64,000 nt of DNA from Flaccisagitta enflata (Eukaryota > Chaetognatha > Sagittoidea > Aphragmophora), in assembly GCA_965153355.1 (NCBI GenBank), contig OZ231127.1:77500001-77564000 (forward strand), written 5' to 3'. Within the stretch, counting starts at the first letter, position 1, and each line of letters opens with the position of its first letter. The notes below the pieces were generated by a model. It had not been told where the DNA came from and searched no databases. It worked only from the letters and a program-made list of their open reading frames with translations. Shown one piece after another: positions 28,207 through 37,741 of the stretch. A program made the translations under genes and the position numbers.

Positions 28207-28847
28207 CAAAGAATCGGCTGAGGAACTTACAATAAGAGAGAAAATTGCCGTCGTAAATCGAGATTAGGTCGTAGAATGGTAGGACTGCCCTTTGCAAATC
28301 GGCAGTGTGCGGGTCTCATGGCACTCATAGAATTCCATTGCATTTGATAGTAATAGATTACACCTACACTCAAAACCGATTTGTAGCAGTGTGCACGCGG
28401 CTCTACTGCTTTTGTGTCGGTCGGTCGATCCATCGATTGCATCTTCATTCAGTACATATCTTTTTGCGAACTGCTTTTTCATCATTGTCCGCCTTGTTTT
28501 ACTCCTTTATTCCTACATGATGGATAAATATCCCATCATTCCATAAAACCCTTTAAAAAAAACCATACACGGTCTGATTTCCGAAATGGTGCCAAGGCTA
28601 CAATTTCCCCGCTGCAGCCAAGTCTATTCGTGCAAGATGAATTGCAGCCTAAAAATTCCCAGCAAATTTGTTTGGGCTTAGTGGATAATGAGACCCAAGA
28701 AGCGCCTCACTGCGCGCAGAAAATTACGCTAGATGCAGAATAAGGACAATGCACCATGTGTAGAATGTAATGGTGGAGCATGGAGGTAGAAAATCAATTA
28801 ACTAAGTGGAACGCGGTAAATGTCATTGATTGAATTCGAGAGAGAAA
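28207..28847. other. No supported gene; family A fragment
   Basis: At 28388-28440 TGCACGCGGCTCTACTGC followed by GTCGGTCGGTCGATCC is a family A end in minus orientation. Otherwise nothing recognisable. Confidence 0.4.
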
Positions 28848-28987
28848 GAGAGAGATGGAGAGATGGAGAGGTAGAGAGATGGAGAGATGGAGAGATGGAG
28901 AGATGGAGAGATGGAGAGATGGAGAGATGGAAAGATGGAGAGATGGAGAGATGGAGAGATGGAGAGATGGAGAGAGGGAGAGATGGA
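28848..28987 (+). repeat. 8-bp repeat GAGAGATG, ~17 units
   Basis: Near-regular GAGAGATG units (variants with GTAGAGAG, GAAAGATG). Low-complexity frames on both strands are artefacts. Confidence 0.9.
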
Positions 28988-29926
28988 GTGGGCAATTTTC
29001 TTAACGAATTCACGGGATATCAGGCGGTAAAGCTTTTGCGCAGTGAGATGACTGATTGCTTCTAAGAGCAAGATGACATTGTTTTTCTCTCTTTTTTTTA
29101 ATCAGAGAATGAGAAGTGAGGGACGGTGTCGATTGCATGAACAAAGAGCCTTGAGCAAAGAACAAGATGTTTAATCAGTTATTCTACTAATTCAGTAATG
29201 ATTTTAGTTACAACATGAGCAACAATTCAGCTCATTAAACTCTAACTTTATTGGAAGAGGGCGCCTTGAACATAAACTGGCTGACAATAAAGCTTATTAC
29301 TTCTATTTTATCAAGAAGTAAAGCCATTAAAGAAAGTATTAATGGAGCATTTTGCAGAAAGTGAACTACTGCAATTTACTGCAATTTACTTAATTTACTG
29401 CAAAATTGACTATTTTTGATGTTCATAATATTAATATTGTTCATGGATACCATGTTGTTCTGAACAACTTGGGCACCTGTTGCAAAAATGAATGCTTTAG
29501 ATTTTAGAAAGGCTGCCTACACATTTTCAGTACGTCCCCATATGAGTTCACTTACCGCAAAATTGACCTTGTCTTAAGTCTAACCTTTACCTTATCTAAA
29601 TCTAACCTTTACCTTATCTAAGTCTAACCTTTGCCATACATTTTGAGTTAAACCCATGATATTGTATCACACGGGAATTTTGTCGCCATCACATTTTTTT
29701 ATACAGCATCTGTGATAAATTGTCACCAAGGACAGAGTTTGACCAACAGACCGACGGGACCCATCATAGAGATCGACAAATTAGATACAAAGCATAGGGA
29801 AAAGTTTCATGCAGTGGCGCTCCCTGCCTACGCTTCAGGCTTCTATGAGCAAAGATAGGAAAACAGCCAGTAGGCAGATTCTGTGACCTAAAAAAGAAAA
29901 TAAATAAGATGAAAAAAAAAAAAAAA

Positions 29927-29930
<4 letters not shown>
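28988..29930. other. No supported gene
   Basis: AT-rich DNA. A small run of TCTAACCTTTACCTTATC units lies near 29578-29632. Confidence 0.4.

Positions 29931-30015
<85 letters not shown>
29931..30015 (+). repeat. (GA)n microsatellite
   Basis: About 42 GA dinucleotides, followed by GAAA-rich purine DNA to about 30220. Confidence 0.97.
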
Positions 30016-30019
<4 letters not shown>

Positions 30020-30223
30020 CGAAAAGAGAAAGGGACAGACAAACAAAGAAAGGCCTAGTTTAATCAAAATGTTAAGAAAAAAAAGAGAAGGGAAACAAAA
30101 AAGAAAAAGATAAAGCAGAGAAAAAAGTGAGAAAGAAAGTAAAACGAAAGAAAGAAATAAAGAAACAAACGAACAAAGAAAGAAGCAAAGAAAGAAAGAA
30201 AAAAAAAAACAAAGAAAGAAAGG

Positions 30224-32011
30224 AACAAGGCCAACACCTATAAGTCGCGTGCCAGACTCGTGATACTCATGACACAATGTTGGGAAACAATGTCGGGACA
30301 CAATGTTGGGACACAATGTCGGGACACAATATTGGGATACACTGCTGGGACACAATGTCGGGACACAATGTTGGGACACAATGTCGGGACACAATGTCGG
30401 GACACAATATAGGGACACAATGTAGGGACACAATGTCGGGACACAATGTCGGGACACAATGTAGGGACACAATGCCAGGACACGATGTAGGGACACAATG
30501 TAGGGACACAATGTAGGGACACAATGTAGGGACACAATGTAGGGACACAATGTAGGGACACAATGTAGGGACACAATGTCGGGACACAATGTCGGGACAC
30601 AATGACGGGACACAATGTGGGGACACAATGTCGGGACACAATGTCGGGACACAATGTAGGGACACAATGTAGGGACACAATGTCGGGACAAGGTAGGGAC
30701 ACAATGTCGGGACACAATGTCGGGACATAATGTAGGGACACAATGTAGGAACACAATGTCGGGACACAATGTAGGGACACAAAGTCGGGACACAATGTCA
30801 GGACACAATGTCGGGACACTGTTGGGACACAATGGGGACACAACGTGGACAATGACACAAATGTCGGACACAATGTAGGACACAATGTAGGGACACAATG
30901 TAAGGACACAATGTAGGGACACAATGTAGGGACACAATGACGGGACACAGTAGGGACACAATGTCGAGACAGTGTCGGGACACAATGGCGGGACACAATG
31001 TGGGGACAAAATGTCGGGACACAATGTTGGTACACAATGTTGGTGCACAATGTGGGGACACAATGTCGGGACACAATGTCAGGACACAATGTTGGTACAC
31101 AATGTCGGGACACAATGTCGGGACACAATGTCGGGACACAATGTCGGGACACAATGTCGGGACACAATGTCGGGACACAATGTCGGGACACAATGTTGGG
31201 ACACAATGTTGCGACACAATGTTGGGACACAATGTTGGGACACAATGTTGGACACAATGTAGGACACAATGTTTGGACACAATATAGGGACACAATGTAG
31301 GGACACAATGTAGGGACACAATGTCGGGACACAATGTCGGGACACAATGTAGGGACACAATGTTGGGACACACAATGTAGGACAAAATGTAGGGACACAA
31401 TGTAGGGACACAATGTAGGACACAATGTAGGACACAATGTAGGACACAATGTTGGGACACAATGTAGGGACACAATGTTGGGACACAATGTAGGGACACA
31501 ATGTCGGACACAATGTCGGGACACAATGTAGGACACAATGTAGGACACAAATGTCGGGACACAATGTAGGGACACAATGTCGACACAATGTAGGGACACA
31601 ATGTAGGGACACAATGTCGGGACACAAAGTCGGGACACAATGTCGGGACACAATGTCGGGACACAATGTCGGGACACAATGTCGGGACACAATGTCGGGA
31701 CACAATGTCGGGACACAATGTCGGGACACAATGTAGGGACACATATAACTAAAGATGACTTAAAACTACTTTAAATGCCCAAAAACGACACATATGACTT
31801 AAATGAAGAAAGTGACTTAAATGATCAAAAATGACCAAAAATGACTAAAAGCAACCAAAAATGACCAAAAACAACAAAAAAATGACTCAAAATAACTCCA
31901 GATAACCCAAAATGACCAAAAACGACGCAAAAAAGCAAAGTGTTACGGACCGACAGACCGACCGACCGACCGACGGAGTGGGTTGTAGAGTCGCGTGCAC
32001 GCGACTAAAAA
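30224..32011 (+). mobile_element. Family A element carrying a 1.5-kb satellite core
   Basis: The left end is AACAAGGCCAACACCTATAA with GTCGCGTGCCAGACTCGTG. The right end is AAATGACCAAAAACGACGC-type units, GGACCGACAGACCGACCGAC, GGAGTGGGTTGTAG, the perfect palindrome AGTCGCGTGCACGCGACT and AAAAA. Between them lies the 13-bp satellite plus AATGACC/AATGACT units, so the satellite sits exactly where other copies hold their tandem core. Confidence 0.8.
30273..31745 (+). repeat. 13-bp satellite GGGACACAATGTM, ~110 units
   Basis: Units of GGGACACAATGTC or GGGACACAATGTA, with some 12-bp units that shift phase. Because the unit is 13 bp, every frame reads as a 13-codon repeat, so long frames are open on both strands by chance. 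Each unit holds the short inverted pair GACA/TGTC. Confidence 0.97.
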
Positions 32012-32949
32012 TAAAAATAGAAAGAAAGAAAGACCGGTAGAAGCAAAGAGCAAATACACATGAAATAGGTGGGGCGGGGTTTATGAGAAAGGAGGATTGG
32101 GTCAGCTGGAAAGTTCTCTTGCTCAGCTCAGGAGGAGGAAATAGCTAGACTGTGGTCTCAAGCTCCATTCCACGTTTCCTTCTCCGTCTCCACCGACGTC
32201 GTCTCTTCCGTTATCTTCGTCATCGTCGTTGTCGTGTCCGTCGTCATCGTCGTCAACGTCGTCGTTGTCGCCGTCATCGTCGTTATCGTCGTAAGCGCTG
32301 TCCTCGTTATCGTCGTCATCGGTATCGTGTTTTGCGTTACAGTGTCCTCATGGTCATCGTCGTCATCGTCATCGTTTCCTCATTCTTTCTACATTTTTGT
32401 CGATTGCGTTATCCGATATTTTCAGTTCTGTTCTCTTTGTTTGTTTATGTGTAGGCGGTTTGTTTTCTTTGGTTTTGAGTAAATATTGGAAACTCATAAA
32501 TTCACCGGACAAAAATTCCAATGGATGAAATCTACATAGAGCCATATAATTGATCCATCCTATTTAGATGTTTATCGAACATGAAATTCATAAAATCTTG
32601 TCAACGATTTGGCATTCTGATCTGACATAAATCGTGGCATTTTCAACGAAAACACTTTGCGCATTGTGAAACTATGTGATTGTGTAACTTTGTAATTGGA
32701 GCAGTTGATAACGGAACCGCCAGTATCGGAAATTCGCCTGTTGAATATGTTGTTACTGGCTCACTGCTAATGATAAGAATAGTTGTGAAGGGTCCGGGTT
32801 GATCACTAGCAAGAGTCGGGTTCTTGTCCTGTTTTTATGTGCGTCCTCGCACATCTATAAGAGGTCATGTCTGTCCGTCGGTTGGTTGGTCCGTCCGTCA
32901 CGCAAACGTTAAAACCGCACAAAACAGACGATTACGATGTCATACTTTC
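32012..32949. other. CGT-rich tract, otherwise no gene; family A fragment
   Basis: About 32185-32375 is an imperfect (TCGTCA/TCGTCG)n tract. At 32838-32900 TGTGCGTCCTCGCACATCTA then TAAGAGGTCATG and GTCCGTCGGTTGGTTGGTCC is a family A end in minus orientation. Confidence 0.5.
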
Positions 32950-32951
32950 AT

Positions 32952-33066
32952 TTTCATTCAGTCGTTCATTCATTCATTCATTCATTCATTTATTCATTCA
33001 TTCATTCATTCATTCATTCATTCGTTCATTCATTCATTCAATAAAAACGTTCATTCATTCATTCTT
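32952..33066 (+). repeat. (CATT)n microsatellite
   Basis: CATT units in two blocks separated by AATAAAAACG. Confidence 0.92.
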
Positions 33067-33179
33067 AATCAGCCAGGCGCACATATTGGCCATAACATGG
33101 CCTTGTTATTCTTTAGTGATGTTTTCTTTTGTTAACATTATCATTTTGGCACCTTACTCTGTCGCACCGCACCCCACCG

Positions 33180-33615
33180 CACCTCAACTCACCTCACCTC
33201 ACCTCACCTCACCTCATCTCACCTCACCGCACCTCACCTCACCTCACCTCACCTCACCTCACCTCACCTCACCTCACCTCACCTCACCTCACCTCACCTC
33301 ACCTCACCTCACCTCACCTCACCTCACCTCACCTCACCTCACCTCACCTCACCGCACCTCACCTCACCTCACCTCACCTCACCTCACCTCACCTCACCTC
33401 ACCTCACCTCACCTCACCTCACCTCACCTCACCTCACCTCACCTCACCTCACCTCACCTCACCTCACCTCACCTCACCTCACCTCACCTCACCTCACCTC
33501 ACCTCACCTCACCTCACCTCACCTCACCTCACCTCACCTCACCTCACCTCACCTCACCTCACCTCACCCCACCGCACCCCACCTCACCTCACCTCACCTC
33601 ACCTCGTCTCACTTC
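33180..33615 (+). repeat. (ACCTC)n pentanucleotide satellite, ~430 bp
   Basis: About 85 ACCTC units with rare ACCGC and ACCCC variants. The His-Leu-Thr-Ser-Pro frames are repeat artefacts. Confidence 0.97.
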
Positions 33616-33764
33616 ACCTAATGCGGAAACCTCTTTTCTAAATCACGCGCGCAGGTTGATGAAAAAAAACAACCTTCGCGGTTTTTAAAACGCAGTCGCC
33701 AAAAATTTCCAATGCACTGATTGCTGCCAAAAAAAGGAAAAAAAAAAAACACTCAAATGCGACT

Positions 33765-36700
33765 ATGTATCGGCTACAACAACAACAACAACAACCACTG
33801 CTGCGCGGCATGAATATCGCCATCATCCTCCTAATCACTCATTTAACAGTCATTAATCAAGCCACAGATGACGTCAAAATGGACGTAAAAAGTGACGCTA
33901 AAGGTGACGTCAAGAGTGACTCTGCTGATAACGACGCTCTTGACAGTAAAAACTCATCATTCAACGTCGGACAATCGAGAGACAAACAAGCATTTGGTAG
34001 GTTGGGCAGCTTGACAAAAAACAAGGCCGGATACACGGCGGGACAGTCGCGGACAGTTGGGCTGGAGCAGTTTTGCAAAAAATGCTCGTAATTCACAAAA
34101 TAAACGGACGGACGGACGGACGGACGGACCGACACGGCAAGGTGTAGAGTCGCGTGTCCACGACTAAAAAGACTTCTGTACCTCTGACTGAGTCATCACA
34201 TTGACACGCCATTATCAGTTAAATCAGGTCAACACCAAGATCGAAATGTTTTAAAACGCTCATTTCCTCACTTATCAACTCGTGTCCACGGACCGACGGA
34301 CCGACGGACCGACGGACCGACCGACCGACCGACAGACGGACAAAGCCTCTTATAGAGTTGCGTGTCCGCAACTAAAAAAGGATGAATGGTTGTTCGTGTT
34401 TCTGCAGCATATAAAATTCATACACGCTGATATATATCGACATCAGTCTCTTTTGACCAATGGCGACGATGAACGTGAAAAAAAAGGGTGAAAAAAAAGA
34501 AAGAGGGGGAAAAATTCCACTGAATGAAAGAGGAAAAAAAGTTTGGTCTTGGTGGAAATTTGTCACGTTTTAATGACTAAAAGGAAAATGTCAGTTGCCA
34601 TGAAGAATAAGTAGCCCAGGGGTACAACGATGCGTCCACATGCTGCTTAGCTTGTTAAGAATGATACAATATTGCATCAATCATGTCGCATGATGCAATG
34701 ACTTAACATTTTGCGTGATTCCCTTGAGTTTTCACCATATATGACTTGTGTCCAGTGGACACTGTCCACGGACCGACCAACCAACCAATGGACGGACAAA
34801 GCCTCTTATAGAGATGCGTGGACGCATCTAAAAACGAAGAAAACATTTAGGCACACGAAAAAAAATTGAAAAAATAAAAAAAAGAAGAAGAATCAATGAA
34901 TGAGTACATGTACATATGCGAATCCTCTAGTTACACATATAGCATTTCCAACCATTGGCATATTCCATTCCATACGAAAAAAAACAAGTGACGCGGGGTC
35001 ACAATATCGTTGCGGAGGGTTGGGCAGGGGCATCCAACCCCCATCCACACCCAAACCCGCTCCCAACACTCAAACATACACAAAAAGTATTAAATACGCT
35101 CGTTTTCCCGCATTTCAACTTGATGACCCCGGACGGACCAACAAACCAACGGACCAACGGACCAACGGACGGATAGACAAAGCCTCTTATAGAGATGCGT
35201 GTCCGCAACTAACAAGGCCGGATACACGGCTACCTAAGTTGCGTGCGTGTGGGCATGGGTAATAGTGAAATAAACTAACCAAGCAGTTGGGCAAGAGTAG
35301 TAACCCCAAAACCGCCCATATTCGCCGAAGAAGCAAAGTGTTACAGAATTGACGGACGGACGGACAGACAGATGGTCCGACGGACAGAGCGGGTTGTAGA
35401 GTGGCGTGCACACGACTAAAAACGACCACTTATCATTCTTTCCGGCGCGGCAGTTCCGTTTCTGCCATCTTATCCATTGAGTGTGTTTATCGTGACATCG
35501 GTGTGAGAGAGCACAGTACATTTGCGCAATCTTTGATAGAACATTCAAACTTTTCGTGACCGGAACTTTTGGACCAATGCTCAGTGTCCCTGTTCATAGC
35601 ATATTGTTTGTAAAATTTCGCTGCGCTTTAAGCGGGATTGCCCTGGAGGCCTGGACAAGTCGTCCAAAGTAAGACCTTCACCTTTTGCCCGTGATAGTGT
35701 TGTCGAAAAGTCCGCGTTATGCGCGATCCCCCCCCCCCCTCCCCTTTACCACTATGTGACTGTTTTTGCCCCACAAAGGGAATGAATATGGTTTTAGTTT
35801 CATTTCGTCTATTTTTTTTCTAAATTTCATATTGGATCTATTAATCGCACGCGGTTGGACAGGGGCAGTGATGAAAAAAAAGCTCGCATTCCATAAATGT
35901 TTGCGCCAGAAATCTCAAGAATGGCTTGCACTAGACTGAATATCTATTTAAATTTTTCTTTGCAGATAGCCTCATCATTTTATACGTGTTTTTGGGCATC
36001 TTGGGCGGGATCGCCCTCATAATTTGCCTCTACAAACTTTCTCAAACATTTTCGGGCGAAATAAAACCGAAGAACAAATTTGGTAAGAATAATACGTTAT
36101 TGTGTCCATAATGTTGACCATAGAAGTTGCTCGCAATGCCTGTTTTTTTTTAAGGTGATCGTATTTTGCTAGCATGCTCGTTTTTTAAAAACATTTTTGT
36201 AAATACAAAAAAAAATGCAAAAAGTTAGCTTTAGGTTTAATCTAGGGGCGTTCATGACCCGAAATAGACGGTTTTTGGATCAATTGATTCATGTAACACT
36301 GTTTCATCAATGGTTATATGAATTTTAAGCATTGTAAGGCTTCATTCTGCCAACATTCAAAATCTTCCCTACATTTTTGTTATCTTGTTCCCTTTTGTTT
36401 TCATCTCTCTTCTCAGATGATACCGTTGATTGTCACGCCATCTCTCAGTTCATCGAGAAATCTCCTTTGGGCACTCCAACTCGTTCGTCCGCATTTGACA
36501 TGCCCATGTTGACGACGCATTTGCAGCTGCCGCACTTGCAGCAGGAATTGCTGCTCGAACAACAGCAACAGCAGCAGCAATTCGGCAGCACTCATTCGTT
36601 GGCTGCGGGTTCCCTTGCTCCTGCAGATGACATCGTGGCACCCAGTGTCTCTTTCCAGGACATCACTGGTAGCGCTGTTTTTTGTTTTTTCTTGTTTTTG

Positions 36701-37703
36701 TTTTTGTTTTTGTATTTGTATTTGTATTTGTATGAATATGAGTCTTAGTTTATTTCAATTTCACTTTCAATTTCACTTTCAATTTCAATTTCAATTTCAA
36801 TTTCAATTTCAATTTCAATTTCAATTTCAATTTTGATTTTAATTCTAATTCTTTATTTAATTTGAATTCTAATTTTGATTTTGATTTTAATTTTAATTTT
36901 GATTTTATTTCAATTTTAATTTCAGTTTTAATCTTAATTTTAGTTTTAATTTTAATTTCAATCTTAATTTCAGTTTTAATTTTAATTTTAATTCTAATTT
37001 TAATTTTAGTTTTAATTTTAATTTTAATTTTGATTTTAGATTTTAATCTTTAAGTTATTTTATCTTATTCTATCTTAATGTTATTTATTTTTATTTTCAT
37101 TTTCATTCTTATTCATACAGTGGAACCCCGCAATAACGGATTTCAAGGGACTAGTAGTTTTTTCCGGTTGTGCCGAATTCCGGTGTTGCCAATTTGACTA
37201 TTCTTGATCATGAATTAGCAAAGAATAACTAAAGCTTTGATGCAGGAAGTAACAAAAAGATAACATGAAAAGCGAAGAGAAAAAAAAGTAAAAGAAAAAA
37301 GAAAAAAATCGAGAGACAGACTAACTAAGAAATAAACAAGGTCGGATACACGGCGAGATAGTCGCGCATGGTTGGGCAGGGGCCGCTTGCAATTCAAAAA
37401 TATTTGAGATGGACCGACAGTTCAACCGACATGGCAATGTGTAGAGTCGCGTGTCTGCGTCTAAAAAGAAGCGATAAACCTTGCTTATGTTACAAAACAT
37501 ACAAAGTGTAAGTGCCTTGAAAGTTGACAAATGTCTGCAGGCGGGTTTCCTCTTCATAAAAGATCGAGTAACTTCATTTTTTGGCGATGAAAAAATGAAT
37601 CTTCTGAATCTTTGGTAAAGTCATTTTTGTAAGATGCTAGATGTTTATTATTGGAGATGGATAAAGTAAATGAGTAGTGCGTCAGTCATACATCAGGTAA
37701 AGA

Positions 37704-37741
<38 letters not shown>

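Noticed and set aside
29888-31742. Several long minus-strand frames with CVPTLCPDIVSRH repeats (up to 497 codons)
   Set aside because: The 13-bp satellite yields a 13-codon repeat in each frame and lacks stops in several frames on both strands, so the openness has a trivial cause.
30273-31745. Possible CRISPR-like array
   Set aside because: Units are contiguous 13-bp repeats with no unique spacers.
32867-33688. 273-codon frame HLTSPHLTSP
   Set aside because: Translation of the ACCTC pentanucleotide satellite.
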